This document shows, piece after piece, positions 49,764-58,665 of a stretch of DNA of 64,000 nt. This stretch comes from DAISJI01 sp964559835. GTDB lineage: Bacteria > Acidobacteriota > Terriglobia > Terriglobales > Acidobacteriaceae. The DNA lies in contig CAZLJE010000020.1 in the NCBI GenBank assembly GCA_964559835.1, positions 1 through 64,000 of the forward strand, in the 5' to 3' direction. Each line of letters opens with the position of its first letter. Position 1 is the stretch's first letter. Below the pieces are notes generated by a model that worked only from the letters and a program-made list of their open reading frames with translations, made no database searches and had not been told where the DNA came from. The position numbers and the translations under genes are program-made.

Positions 49764-50087
49764 TCAAGCTGGCGGCAGGTCGGCCTCTTCGATGCCAAGC
49801 TTCTGCCGGCCTTCGGGACTGATGCGATGCGGTGTCCAGGGCGGGTCCCAGACGACATTGACGCGGGCGGTGTTGACGCCCGGCGTGCTGAGCAGCGTGG
49901 TCTTGATGTCGCGGCTGATCTCGGTGTGCGACGGGCACCCCTGGGCGGTGAGTGTCATCTCCACGACGACGTCGCCCTCGTTCTCGATCTCGACCTTATA
50001 GATCAACCCAAGGTCGACGACGTTGAGCGGGATCTCCGGGTCGTAACAATTGCGCAGCTTTTCCCAGATCGTGTCGGTGGTGACCAT
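49764..50087 (-). CDS. DUF59/MIP18-type Fe-S cluster assembly protein (SufT-like)
   Basis: 107 residues from ATG 50087; an ATG at 50120 adds 11. Single DUF59 domain: WEKLRNCYDPEIPLNVVDLG, LIYKVEIENEGDVVVEMTLT, AQGCPSHTEISRDIKTTLLS (reactive Cys) and VNVVWDPPWTPHRISPEGRQ. The C-terminal WDPPWTPHRIS is typical of the SufT/PaaD-like group. Thought to help iron-sulfur cluster maturation. No suf operon is next to it. Confidence 0.85.
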   Translation of the reverse strand: MVTTDTIWEKLRNCYDPEIPLNVVDLGLIYKVEIENEGDVVVEMTLTAQGCPSHTEISRDIKTTLLSTPGVNTARVNVVWDPPWTPHRISPEGRQKLGIEEADLPPA

Positions 50088-50129
50088 GCGCTCGTTATTG
50101 TAAATGAAACCAGGTTTCAAAAAGCGTGG

Positions 50130-50290
50130 GTCGTCGGTGATCGGTAATCGGTCGTTTGCACCTTTAAAGCGCGGGGCTGTGTCCTCCTCCGTGTGAAACC
50201 TTCCTTTCCCGAGCCTCCGTCCTCAGCCTTGGAGCATTACCGGTCACGTGCTATGGGCCCTTGCTCCCGATTACCGATTCCCGAGCACCT
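50130..50290. repeat. Dispersed inverted words GATCGGTAATCGG / CCGATTACCGATT
   Basis: GGTGATCGGTAATCGGTCGT (about 50137-50156) is answered about 100 bases later by CTCCCGATTACCGATTCCCG (about 50263-50282). Loose pairing; same word family as at 9780 and 59108. Confidence 0.5.
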
Positions 50291-50358
50291 GTTTCCCCGC
50301 ATCCCCGAAGTCAACCTTTTCCCGCCGCTTCCCGCGCATAATCCACGCAGGAGTCCGT

Positions 50359-51630
50359 GTGTCCTCGAGTCCGGCGAAGGCGGTGGTGTCGTTCGGCGTG
50401 TCCGGCGCGGTATTGCTGGCGGCGGCGGCACTGGTGCGCTGGGGCGGGCTTTCGACTCCGGTGGTCGCGGAGTACTACTCGTGGACGTCGGTGGTAGCCG
50501 GCATCGGTTTGGCGTGGCGCTTCCGTTCGAGCCGTGTGCTGTTTGCCGTGACCGTGTTGTGGCTCGCGGAGCGCGCGCTGCTGCTCGCCGGCAATGTCGA
50601 TCCGACAGCCACGGCGACGTTCCAGTTGGTCGCGCTGCTGGTGCCCTTGAACCTGGTGTTCTTCGAACTGATCGGAGAGTCCGGGTTAGGAGCGACGGCG
50701 CTCGGTTCCGGATTCGGCATCCTGACGATCGAGGCCGCGTTCGTCGGCGTGCTCAGCCGCATGGAGAACGCCGAATTCACCACTTGGGCGGCGCGCGCGT
50801 GGTTCCCGGTCGATTGGTTCGTCTGGACACGCATCCCGCAACCGGCGCTGCTGGCGATGGCGCTGGCCTTCGCGGTGCTCGCGACACGCGTCGTGCAGGC
50901 GCGCAAGCCGGTGGAGAGCGCGACCTGGTGGGCGCTGGTAGCCGCCATCATCGGGTTCCATAACAGCGGCCGCGTCACGGGCGTGTATCTGAGCACCGGC
51001 GTGGTGATCATGGCCGTGGCGATGGTCGAGACCGGATATCGGCTCGCGTATCACGACGAACTCACCGGACTCCCGGGTCGTCGCGCATTCAACCAGGCGC
51101 TGATGTCGCTGAACACGCGCTTCGCGATCGCAATGGTGGATGTCGACCACTTCAAGAATTTCAACGACACCTACGGACACGACACCGGCGACCAGGTCTT
51201 GCGCATGGTGGCGGCGCGGCTGGCGAAGGTCGGCGGTGGCGGGAAGGCGTACCGCTACGGTGGCGAGGAGTTCGCGATCGTTTTCCCGAACAGCGACGCG
51301 TTCGACGCCGAGGACCACCTGGACACGTTGCGCCAGACGATCGAGCGTACGGCGTTTAACGTCCGCGGGCCGGACCGCAGCGACCGCCGGCGTCCGGAGC
51401 GGCGGTATGCGCAGCCCGGGCGCAAACCCGTGGGCAAGCGTTCGGACGTGGCGTCGGTGACGGTGAGCATGGGACTGGCGCAGTCGAGCGCGCGCCTGTG
51501 GTCGCCGGAGATGGTGGTCGAGGCTGCCGACCGCGTACTCTATGCTGCGAAGAATAACGGACGTAATCGCGTGGAGGTTGCGGGCAGGACATCGGCAAAG
51601 AAACCAGCAGCTATCTTTGCTGGCGACTGA
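50359..51630 (+). CDS. Membrane-bound diguanylate cyclase (GGDEF)
   Basis: 423 residues from GTG 50359, chosen because AGGAG lies at 50349-50353; longer frames start in repeat words. Six or seven membrane segments in residues 5-220 (FGVSGAVLLAAAALVRW to VIMAVAMVETGYRLAY), no recognised ligand domain. GGDEF domain (about 225-400): DELTGLPGRRAFNQAL, VDVDHFKNFNDTYGHDTGDQ, active site YRYGGEEFAIVFPNS. No RxxD inhibitory site precedes it. Between helix and last strand there is an unusual Arg/Pro-rich insert of about 35 residues (GPDRSDRRRPERRYAQPGRK). Confidence 0.9.
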   Translation: MSSSPAKAVVSFGVSGAVLLAAAALVRWGGLSTPVVAEYYSWTSVVAGIGLAWRFRSSRVLFAVTVLWLAERALLLAGNVDPTATATFQLVALLVPLNLVFFELIGESGLGATALGSGFGILTIEAAFVGVLSRMENAEFTTWAARAWFPVDWFVWTRIPQPALLAMALAFAVLATRVVQARKPVESATWWALVAAIIGFHNSGRVTGVYLSTGVVIMAVAMVETGYRLAYHDELTGLPGRRAFNQALMSLNTRFAIAMVDVDHFKNFNDTYGHDTGDQVLRMVAARLAKVGGGGKAYRYGGEEFAIVFPNSDAFDAEDHLDTLRQTIERTAFNVRGPDRSDRRRPERRYAQPGRKPVGKRSDVASVTVSMGLAQSSARLWSPEMVVEAADRVLYAAKNNGRNRVEVAGRTSAKKPAAIFAGD

Positions 51631-51638
51631 TCGTTTTT

Positions 51639-51663
51639 ACCACGGAGGCACAGAGGCACGGAG
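51639..51663 (+). repeat. Single arm of the CCACGGAG family
   Basis: ACCACGGAG-GCACAGAG-GCACGGAG, the same as arm 1 of the element at 13649-13714 with three changes; no inverse arm follows. It lies after the diguanylate cyclase stop. Confidence 0.75.
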
Positions 51664-51711
51664 TTGCTGGCGTGGAGTGTGGCCGTCGCAACTTCTACGT
51701 TCCGTCACGGG

Positions 51712-52497
51712 CTACAACTTCCTGATGGCTTCATCCGGCGGCCGTGGATCACTGATACGTGAGCGCTCGTAGAAGAGGCCTTCGACTGCCTGCTGCACTT
51801 GCTCCGTCAGCCTCTCCGCGTCGTGCAGCGTGAGGCCGGCGGTGGGAATCGGCTCGCCGGCGACCAGCTCGATCTTTCCCGGCCGAATGTGGAAGTGGTT
51901 CATCGGCAGCGCTTCATAGGTGCCGACAATCGCCATCGGGACGATGTCGACTTGGGCCTTGATGGCGATGTAGGCGGCGCCGCTCATGAACGGCTGAATG
52001 CGGCCGTCGGCGGAGCGGCCGCCCTCTGGGAAAACCACCAGCGGCATTCCCGCCTGCAATCCCGGCACTGCACGCAGCAGGCTGCGCATGGAGGCCAGCT
52101 TGGCGCCGGGTGCGATCGGTACCTGTCCCGAGCGCCGCAGGTGCCAGCCCATGAACGGATACTTAAATAATTCCTCCTTCGCGACAATTCGGAACTGGCG
52201 CGGAATGCTGGTGTAGAGCACCGGGATGTCGAGCGCACTACTGTGATTGGCAACAAAGACATGCGGGCGCGAGAGGTCGATCTTGCCCATGCCGCTCACC
52301 TGAGCGGGTGAGCCGATCGTATGCAGGATCAGCCACGACCATACGCGCGCAAACCCGTGCTGCATGCGGCCATCGCGGTCCCACAACGACCAGGTGAGCG
52401 ACATCGTCCCCAACACGACGGTGTAGACGTAGATCAGCGGGTCGAAGAAGAACATCGACCGCACCCAGCTCAGCGCGTTGCGGAGTGTAGGTGACAC
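51712..52497 (-). CDS. plsC: 1-acyl-glycerol-3-phosphate acyltransferase
   Basis: 261 residues from GTG 52497 (ATG 52455 is an alternative). One N-terminal membrane segment (FFFDPLIYVYTVVLGTMSLT), then the PlsC domain: HX4D motif VFVANHSSALDIPVLYTSIP, RQFRIVAKEELFKYPFMGW, FPEGGRSADGRIQPFMSGA, VPMAIVGTYEALP. It makes phosphatidic acid. Follows folC on the same strand. Confidence 0.9.
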   Translation of the reverse strand: MSPTLRNALSWVRSMFFFDPLIYVYTVVLGTMSLTWSLWDRDGRMQHGFARVWSWLILHTIGSPAQVSGMGKIDLSRPHVFVANHSSALDIPVLYTSIPRQFRIVAKEELFKYPFMGWHLRRSGQVPIAPGAKLASMRSLLRAVPGLQAGMPLVVFPEGGRSADGRIQPFMSGAAYIAIKAQVDIVPMAIVGTYEALPMNHFHIRPGKIELVAGEPIPTAGLTLHDAERLTEQVQQAVEGLFYERSRISDPRPPDEAIRKL

Positions 52498-52542
52498 GGG
52501 AACGTAGATTGTAAATGGAGGTCCGCGAGCGGTGGCTGGAGG

Positions 52543-53868
52543 CTAGGGTTCGATGTGCATCAGCCGCATGACTTCGCCGACGAGATAGATCGATCCGGTG
52601 ACCACCACGACGCCATCCATACCCGCGAGCGCCTTTGCTTGCTCGAATGCGGCAGGGACTTCAGCCAGCATCACCATGTCGGCGCCAGTTCGTAACCCGG
52701 CCTCTGCAATCTCGGCGGGAGTGGCGGCGCGCGGATTTTCCGGACGCGTAGCAACGACGTGCTCTGCGGCGGGGAAGAGGATGCTGGCGATCTCGGCGAC
52801 TGCCTTATCGCGCATCGCTCCGAACAGGAGCACGAGCCTGCGGCCCTCATACAGATGCGAGAGCGCCGCCCGCAGCGCCCATGCGCCGTCAGGATTGTGG
52901 GCCACGTCGAATACGATTTCGGGATTGCCGGCGATGCGCTGCAAGCGTCCCGGCCAACGCGTCTGTTTTACGCCGTGCTCGACAGCCGCCGGGGAAATGT
53001 GGACGCCGAGCGCATGCAGTTCCACGGCCGCAGCGATTGCGAGGGCTGTGTTGCGCAGCTGGTGGCGGCCCTTCAGCGCCGGTTCGATGCGTAGCTCCTG
53101 GCCAAACGCGTTGATTGTGTAGGGAGCTTCTCCCGACGCCGCATTCTGGTCAGCATCGGGTGTGACCGGCGGCATGTAGGCGGTCGCGCTCACCGCGCGC
53201 GCATCTCTTTCCATGATGGCGCGCCCGAGCACGTCGTTTGCCTGCGGATGCTGCGGCAGAAGGACGACTACTCCCTTATCGCGCACGATCCCGGCCTTCT
53301 CACCAGCAATCTCGGCAATGGTGTTGCCGAGAAATTTCTGGTGGTCGAGTGAGATGTCGGTGATCACCGAAACAAGCGGTTCGGCGATGTTGGTCGCATC
53401 CAGGCGTCCGCCCATGCCGACTTCCAGCACCGCGATTTCCACCTCTGCGCTCGCGAAGTGGTCGAAGGCAATCGCCGTCACCATCTCGAAAAAGCTGGGA
53501 TGCCATGGGAGCTTACCGCCAGCGACTAGGCGCACGGCTGCTTCCTCGACTGTTTCATAGGCAACTGTGAAATCCGCGTCGGGGATGGGCTCGCCGTTCA
53601 CGCGAATGCGCTCGTTGATCCTGACCAGGTGCGGCGACGTGTACAGACCGGTGCGGTGTCCGGCCGCTTGCAATATCGACGCGAGCGTAGCCGCGGTCGA
53701 GCCCTTGCCGTTCGTGCCCGCGATGAGCACGGACTTGAATCGCTTCTGGGGGTCGCCGAGCGCGGCCGCGAGCACGCGCATGTGCGCCAGGTCGAACTTG
53801 CCGGAAACAGTACCGTGTAATTCGTGGCCGAGGGCATACAGGTGCGCCACTGCTTCAGAGTAGGTCAT
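52543..53868 (-). CDS. folC: Folylpolyglutamate synthase/dihydrofolate synthase
   Basis: 441 residues from ATG 53868 (a TTG at 53895 is possible). Mur-ligase-like ATP-dependent ligase: P-loop VLIAGTNGKGSTAATLASIL, TGLYTSPHLVRINERIRVNG, EVGMGGRLDATNI, SVITDISLDHQKFLGNTIAE, C-terminal domain ending DGVVVVTGSIYLVGEVM. Adds glutamates to folates. Between plsC and accD, all on the same strand; accD-folC neighbourhood is common in bacteria. Confidence 0.96.
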   Translation of the reverse strand: MTYSEAVAHLYALGHELHGTVSGKFDLAHMRVLAAALGDPQKRFKSVLIAGTNGKGSTAATLASILQAAGHRTGLYTSPHLVRINERIRVNGEPIPDADFTVAYETVEEAAVRLVAGGKLPWHPSFFEMVTAIAFDHFASAEVEIAVLEVGMGGRLDATNIAEPLVSVITDISLDHQKFLGNTIAEIAGEKAGIVRDKGVVVLLPQHPQANDVLGRAIMERDARAVSATAYMPPVTPDADQNAASGEAPYTINAFGQELRIEPALKGRHQLRNTALAIAAAVELHALGVHISPAAVEHGVKQTRWPGRLQRIAGNPEIVFDVAHNPDGAWALRAALSHLYEGRRLVLLFGAMRDKAVAEIASILFPAAEHVVATRPENPRAATPAEIAEAGLRTGADMVMLAEVPAAFEQAKALAGMDGVVVVTGSIYLVGEVMRLMHIEP

Positions 53869-53900
53869 CGGGATAACAGAGGAGTTTAGCGCCAATCAGT

Positions 53901-54770
53901 TTAGTCGGCGGCCGGCGACTGGCTACCGTTTGCCGGCGTCATGAAATCGAGCGCTCGCGAGATGTAGTTCTTCAGTTCTTTGCGATGTACGACCGCGTCC
54001 AGCATGCCGTGTTCGAGCAGGAACTCGCTGCGTTGAAAGCCCTCGGGTAGTTTCTGCCGGATGGTCTGTTCGATGACGCGTGGCCCGGCAAAGCCGATCA
54101 GAGCTCCCGGCTCTGCGATGTTCAGGTCGCCCAGCATGGCGAAAGAAGCGGTGGTCCCACCGGTCGTCGGGTCCGTCAGCACGGAGATATACGGCACGCC
54201 GGCGTCGTCCATTGCGGCCAGCGCGGCCGCGATACGCGCCAACTGCATCAGGCTGACGACGCCCTCCATCATGCGCGCGCCCCCCGATGCGGAAACAATG
54301 ATCAGCGGCATCCGCTCCTTGGTTGCGCGTTCGATGTTCCTGGTGATCAATTCGCCGACCACCGCGCCCATGCTGCCGCCGATGAAGGAATATTCCATCG
54401 CGCTGACGTACACGCCGCGACCGTTCAGTTGCCCGCGGGCGTTGATCATGGCGTCCTTAAGCTCGGTATCCTTTTGCGCTTTCTTGAGGCGGCCGGCGTA
54501 AGGCTTCAGGTCGGTGAACTTCAGGGGGTCGGTGGACCGCAGGTCCATGTCGAAGGTGGTGTACTCGCCGTCCAGCAACTGCCCCAGGCGCATGCGCGCG
54601 TCCACCCGGAAGTGCTTGTCGCACTTGGGGCAGACATTCAAGTTGTCTTCGAGGTCTTTCTTCCAGACGATCTGGCGGCAGCCTTCACACTTCACCCACA
54701 AGCCTTCGGTGCGGATCTTCTTCTCGCCCGAAGTGTCCAGCTCGCTGGATTCTCTTTTGAACCAAGCCAT
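53901..54770 (-). CDS. accD: Acetyl-CoA carboxylase, carboxyltransferase beta subunit
   Basis: 289 residues from ATG 54770; the frame runs back into the repeat at 54781. Zinc ribbon with LWVKCEGCRQIVWKKDLEDN and LNVCPKCDKHFRVDAR, then the crotonase-like carboxyltransferase core: VSAMEYSFIGGSMGAVVGEL, IVSASGGARMMEGVVSLMQL, TDPTTGGTTASFAMLGDLNI and GFAGPRVIEQTI. It transfers CO2 to acetyl-CoA, with AccA elsewhere. folC follows 32 bases later. Confidence 0.97.
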   Translation of the reverse strand: MAWFKRESSELDTSGEKKIRTEGLWVKCEGCRQIVWKKDLEDNLNVCPKCDKHFRVDARMRLGQLLDGEYTTFDMDLRSTDPLKFTDLKPYAGRLKKAQKDTELKDAMINARGQLNGRGVYVSAMEYSFIGGSMGAVVGELITRNIERATKERMPLIIVSASGGARMMEGVVSLMQLARIAAALAAMDDAGVPYISVLTDPTTGGTTASFAMLGDLNIAEPGALIGFAGPRVIEQTIRQKLPEGFQRSEFLLEHGMLDAVVHRKELKNYISRALDFMTPANGSQSPAAD

Positions 54771-54780
54771 AAGATTGATT

Positions 54781-54875
54781 GGTGATTGAGTGATTTGCGA
54801 TTTAGCGATTGTGCTGGGAAATTCAGGTCGCATGCAACTCCGAACGCAATCACCCGATCACAAATCACTCAACCA
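54781..54875. repeat. Inverted repeat of the GTGATTGAGTGATTTG family
   Basis: GGTGATTGAGTGATTTGCGA... (54781-54811) faces CGCAATCACCCGATCACAAA... (54845-54875), imperfect. It sits between accD and cobO. Confidence 0.8.
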
Positions 54876-54881
54876 CAAATG

Positions 54882-55418
54882 TCAGTACTCGATCCCTCTC
54901 TGCGCCATGACGCCCTTCTCGTACGCGTGTTTCACCTGGCGCATCTCCGTAACCGTGTCGGCCAAGTCAACGATTGTCGGATGCGCGTTGCGGCCCGTCA
55001 AGATGACATGCACCATTTCCGGTTTCGTGCGCAGAACGTCCGCAACCTTTTCGGGACTCAACATTCCGTAGCTGATGGCGTAATTGATCTCGTCGAGCAC
55101 GACGAGGTCCCATAATCCGGAGCGGATCGCCTGCTCGGCTTCGGCCCACGCGTCTTCCACCATGCGCACGTCTTCGGGATCGGTCTCCGCGCCGCCGACC
55201 TTCACGAACCCGCGCCCCATCTGCTTCATGACGAAACGGTCGCCGAATGCTTTCACCGCGTCCAGCTCGCCGTAATGCCACGAACCCTTGAGGAACTGGA
55301 GCATCAGGACCTTCATGCCATTGCCGACGGCGCGGAGCGCGGTGCCCATGGCGGCAGTAGTCTTGCCCTTGCCGGGACCGGTATTCACGATGATCAACCC
55401 GCGTCGAACGTCGGCCAT
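54882..55418 (-). CDS. cobO: Cob(I)yrinic acid a,c-diamide adenosyltransferase
   Basis: 178 residues, CobA/CobO/BtuR family, which attaches the adenosyl group to cobalamin. P-loop GLIIVNTGPGKGKTTAAMGT, then VLMLQFLKGSWHYGELDAVK, VVLDEINYAISYGMLSPEKV and VILTGRNAHPTIVDLADTVT. ATG 55418. No other cobalamin gene lies near, so it may serve salvage. Confidence 0.94.
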   Translation of the reverse strand: MADVRRGLIIVNTGPGKGKTTAAMGTALRAVGNGMKVLMLQFLKGSWHYGELDAVKAFGDRFVMKQMGRGFVKVGGAETDPEDVRMVEDAWAEAEQAIRSGLWDLVVLDEINYAISYGMLSPEKVADVLRTKPEMVHVILTGRNAHPTIVDLADTVTEMRQVKHAYEKGVMAQRGIEY

Positions 55419-55585
55419 AGGTGAATCTTTGATTGTAAACGGTTCACCCGAAAGACACGAACCGGCTTCGCCAGACGCAACGTGTCAAACCGCAGTGAAG
55501 GCGATGGTCTCTACACACCAACTTGCCGACGGCGAAAAAACGGCGCAAACTTACGCGAAGACCTGCTCACACTCGTTGGCGCAAG

Positions 55586-55963
55586 ATGAAAAAGATCGAT
55601 GTTGTCGTTGGCTGTCTGCTGATCGCGTTCGGTGCCGTTCACTTATCGTTAACGCGTAAGTTTGACCCCACCATCGGGATGAATGCTCTTTGGTTCGCGA
55701 GTGGCGGACTACTGATCATCACCGTCGGTGCCTTGAACTTACTCCGGGTGGCATATACGACTGTCGCAAAAGGCGTCTACATCGTTTCCGTCATCGCGAA
55801 CGTCGTACTCGTGCTGCTGATCCTTTTTATGGCGACTCGCGTTCCCATGCGGAGCAATCCACAGGTTTTGGTCGGTTTGATTCTTGCCGGACTCCTCACT
55901 GCGTTATCAGTGCTTCGCCGCGGTGGCCAAACTCAAGCTGGTTCGGTGCGCATTGGCAAATAG
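55586..55963 (+). CDS. Four-segment membrane protein, unknown function
   Basis: 125 residues from ATG 55586. Hydrophobic stretches KKIDVVVGCLLIAFGAVHLS, MNALWFASGGLLIITVGALN, GVYIVSVIANVVLVLLILFM and LVGLILAGLLTALSVL. No family recognised. The 154 bases downstream hold no repeat of the families seen elsewhere. Confidence 0.65.
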   Translation: MKKIDVVVGCLLIAFGAVHLSLTRKFDPTIGMNALWFASGGLLIITVGALNLLRVAYTTVAKGVYIVSVIANVVLVLLILFMATRVPMRSNPQVLVGLILAGLLTALSVLRRGGQTQAGSVRIGK

Positions 55964-56117
55964 AGGTTGAGCGCTATCGGCGCCAGTTACGCATCCTCAT
56001 CAAACATAATGAGCGTGAAATCCGCCAATCGCACGCTTGCGCTCTTATTCGCCATCTTGATACCGCTTTGACGCTTCTCTGCTGCTTGTCCTACCATTCC
56101 TAGGCCCGGTCTACGAC

Positions 56118-57977
56118 ATGCGCAAACTCTTCTTGCTTTTTGCCCTCGTCTCCATCGCTTCCGCCCAGAACATCCAACTCCACGTCGACGCCCGCGAGGC
56201 GCCGCGCCGTGTCTTCCACGCGCACCTCACGATTCCGGCCGCGCCCGGCGCGCTCACGCTCTATTACCCGCAGTGGCTTCCCGGCAATCATCGCCAGACC
56301 GGACCGATCAACAACGTCGTCGACCTGCATTTTCAGTCCGGCGGCAAGCCGATCACGTGGCGCCGTGACGACGTGAATATGTACGCGTTCCACGTCGATG
56401 TGCCCGCGGGCGCGAACAGCGTCGACGCCCTTTTCGATTACGTCACGCCCAGCCGCGGCCCGGGACGCTTCGATCCCGCGTCGACGGACCAGTTGATGAT
56501 CTTCAACTGGAACCTGGTGACGCTCTATCCCGCCGGCAAGCCCGCCGCCGACTACACGTTCCAGGCCGCGCTCGACCTGCCCGCGAATTGGAAGTTCGGA
56601 ACGCCTCTGAAGGTCGCGCGTGAGAATGGCGCTACGGTGGAATTCGCGCCCGTTCCTCTAACGACGCTCATCGATTCACCCGTCGTTGCCGGTGCCCATT
56701 ACCGGATGATCCCGCTACCGTCGCCGGGCGCGCCGCCGCAGGAATTGGACATTGCCGCCGATACCGACTCTGCGCTCGAGTGGTCGCAGGAGACGATTGA
56801 TAAGCACAAGCGCCTGATGAACGAAGCGACAGCCCTGTTCGGCGCGCACCACTACAACAGCTACCATTTCCTGCTCACGCTGACGGACATCCCGAACGGT
56901 GGCGGCGGGCTCGAGCATCATGAATCCAGCGATGATCGCACGAGCCTGCGGGCGTATGTCGACAAGGACATGCTGAAGCTGGTGGCGGGCCTGCTTCCTC
57001 ATGAATTCGTGCATTCGTGGAACGGCAAGTATCGTCGGCCCGCTGGGCTCGCAACGCCGAATTACCAGGAGCCGATGAAGGGCGAGTTGCTCTGGGTGTA
57101 TGAGGGCCTGACGACCTACCTCGGCGACGTGCTGACCGCCCGCAGCGGATTGTGGACGCCTGAGCAGTTCCGCGAATCGCTGGCCGATACGGCGGCGAAT
57201 CTTGATCACGAGGCGGGACGCCGGTGGCGGCCGTTGGTGGATACGGCCGTGTCGGTGCAGTCGATCAGCGAAGCGCCGCGCGAGTGGGTGAACCTTCGCC
57301 GGTCGCTTGATTATTATCCCGAGAGTGTCCTGATCTGGCTCGAGGCGGACACGATCATCCGGCGCGAAAGCAATGGCCGCCGCTCGCTCGACGATTTCTG
57401 CCGCGAATTCTTCGGCCCTCCGAGCGGACCGCCCGCGCTGAAGACTTACACGCTCGATGATGTGTTAGCGGCGCTCAACCACGTGCAACCGCACGATTGG
57501 GCGGGGTTCTTCAAGGCGCGTGTGTACGAGGTGAATCCCCGGGCGCCGCTGGGCGGGATCGAACAGGGCGGTTGGAAGCTGGAATACAACGACACACCCA
57601 ATGAACTCCGGCGCGCCGTTGAACAACGCGGCAGCGGGCTGAACTACACCGACACGCTGGGAATGTCGGTCTCGCGTGCGGACGGCAACGTCAGCGAGGT
57701 GGTGGCGGGAATGCCTGCGGCCCAGGCCGGCATCTCGCCCGGCATGAAACTGGTCGGCGTCAACATGCGCGCGTGGAATCCCGACCTGATGATGGACGCC
57801 CTAAAAGCGCACCAACCTTTCGAACTGCTGGTCAATAACGACGGCGTCCTGAATATCGTGAAGATCGACTATCGCGATGGCCTGCGTTCGCCACACCTGG
57901 TGCGGAATGCGTCGGTGACGGACTTGCTGAGCGAGATCATTAAGGGGAAGACGCAGGGCGAATCCGCGCCTAAATGA
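56118..57977 (+). CDS. Secreted M61-family aminopeptidase
   Basis: 619 residues. Signal peptide MRKLFLLFALVSIASAQ. N-terminal beta domain (about 18-200), then the zinc peptidase domain with LVAGLLPHEFVHSWNGKYRR (HExxH, HEFVH), YRRPAGLATPNYQEPMKGEL and the third ligand in LLWVYEGLTTYLGDVL, and a C-terminal PDZ domain (about 495-600, SEVVAGMPAAQAGISPGMKL). Glycyl-aminopeptidase type; acts outside the cytoplasm. TTGACG-18-TACCAT (56068-56097) may be its promoter. Confidence 0.94.
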   Translation: MRKLFLLFALVSIASAQNIQLHVDAREAPRRVFHAHLTIPAAPGALTLYYPQWLPGNHRQTGPINNVVDLHFQSGGKPITWRRDDVNMYAFHVDVPAGANSVDALFDYVTPSRGPGRFDPASTDQLMIFNWNLVTLYPAGKPAADYTFQAALDLPANWKFGTPLKVARENGATVEFAPVPLTTLIDSPVVAGAHYRMIPLPSPGAPPQELDIAADTDSALEWSQETIDKHKRLMNEATALFGAHHYNSYHFLLTLTDIPNGGGGLEHHESSDDRTSLRAYVDKDMLKLVAGLLPHEFVHSWNGKYRRPAGLATPNYQEPMKGELLWVYEGLTTYLGDVLTARSGLWTPEQFRESLADTAANLDHEAGRRWRPLVDTAVSVQSISEAPREWVNLRRSLDYYPESVLIWLEADTIIRRESNGRRSLDDFCREFFGPPSGPPALKTYTLDDVLAALNHVQPHDWAGFFKARVYEVNPRAPLGGIEQGGWKLEYNDTPNELRRAVEQRGSGLNYTDTLGMSVSRADGNVSEVVAGMPAAQAGISPGMKLVGVNMRAWNPDLMMDALKAHQPFELLVNNDGVLNIVKIDYRDGLRSPHLVRNASVTDLLSEIIKGKTQGESAPK

Positions 57978-57986
57978 GGAATTTTC

Positions 57987-58349
57987 TTACCGCATCGCGG
58001 ACGCGATATGCGGCCCCAATTGCGTCGCGGGCGTTGGCTCATCGGCGAAAGCGATAGCGTACCGTTCTGCAACCGCATACGGTGTGAGCAGCGCGCATTC
58101 GGTCGTGAACTGACGCAAGCTGCCCTCACGCGCAATAGCTAATTCCAGCAGTTTGCTGAGATTGTGCGTCTTTGGAGGCGGAGTTGAATTCGCGATAAGA
58201 AAAGGTTTGAGGTACTTTTCGACGCCCTGCTGCGCGTGAAAGCAGATGTGATTCCAGCGTTTCACGCCGACCGAGAGCGCTGCCTCTAGCATTTCAAAAT
58301 CACCGTCAGCATTGGTGATCCACGGCTCTGCCTGATCACGCGGCGTCAT
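57987..58349 (-). CDS. HEPN-domain protein of an MNT/HEPN pair
   Basis: 120 residues from ATG 58349; an ATG at 58376 adds nine. HEPN fold: ADGDFEMLEAALSVGVKRWN, HICFHAQQGVEKYLKPFLIA (the E-K-x-L-K core), PPPKTHNLSKLLELAIAREG and a closing VAERYAIAFADE. The RNase motif Rx4-6H of HepT toxins is not present in clear form; only ERYAIAF is seen. Overlaps the MNT gene by 14 bases. Such pairs are toxin-antitoxin modules or resistance-like systems. Confidence 0.85.
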   Translation of the reverse strand: MTPRDQAEPWITNADGDFEMLEAALSVGVKRWNHICFHAQQGVEKYLKPFLIANSTPPPKTHNLSKLLELAIAREGSLRQFTTECALLTPYAVAERYAIAFADEPTPATQLGPHIASAMR

Positions 58350-58665
58350 AGAGCACGGTGCCTTCGCGTTCTGCAATCTTCGCTACAGAAAAAACCTTCG
58401 TTCGTTCTTCCGCCATCTCTTTGGGCGTGAAGACGAGAACGTCCATGGAAAATTGTCGCAATCCGAAAGCAAGATAGATGTTGGTCATGCGCTGGTGAAA
58501 CGGCAGGTCCGTCTCCATCTCCACCAGCACGTCGTAGTCGCTGTCGGGCTGTGCTTCCCCACGCGCACGGCTGCCAAAGAGGATAATCCTGCGCGGGTGA
58601 AAGTTCCGAACGATGGTTTCGGTAATCTGCTTTAGCACTTCGTCGCTGATCGTTGTCGTCGCCAT
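58336..58665 (-). CDS. MNT-type nucleotidyltransferase
   Basis: 109 residues. Minimal nucleotidyltransferase: RRIILFGSRARGEAQPDSDY with GSRARG and, after nine residues, DYDVLVEME (the DxD pair), then LRQFSMDVLVFTP (third Asp). MntA proteins of this type AMPylate the HEPN partner. The gene abuts rlmH: the rlmH stop is at 58666-58668 and this ATG ends at 58665, with no gap. Confidence 0.9.
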   Translation of the reverse strand: MATTTISDEVLKQITETIVRNFHPRRIILFGSRARGEAQPDSDYDVLVEMETDLPFHQRMTNIYLAFGLRQFSMDVLVFTPKEMAEERTKVFSVAKIAEREGTVLYDAA

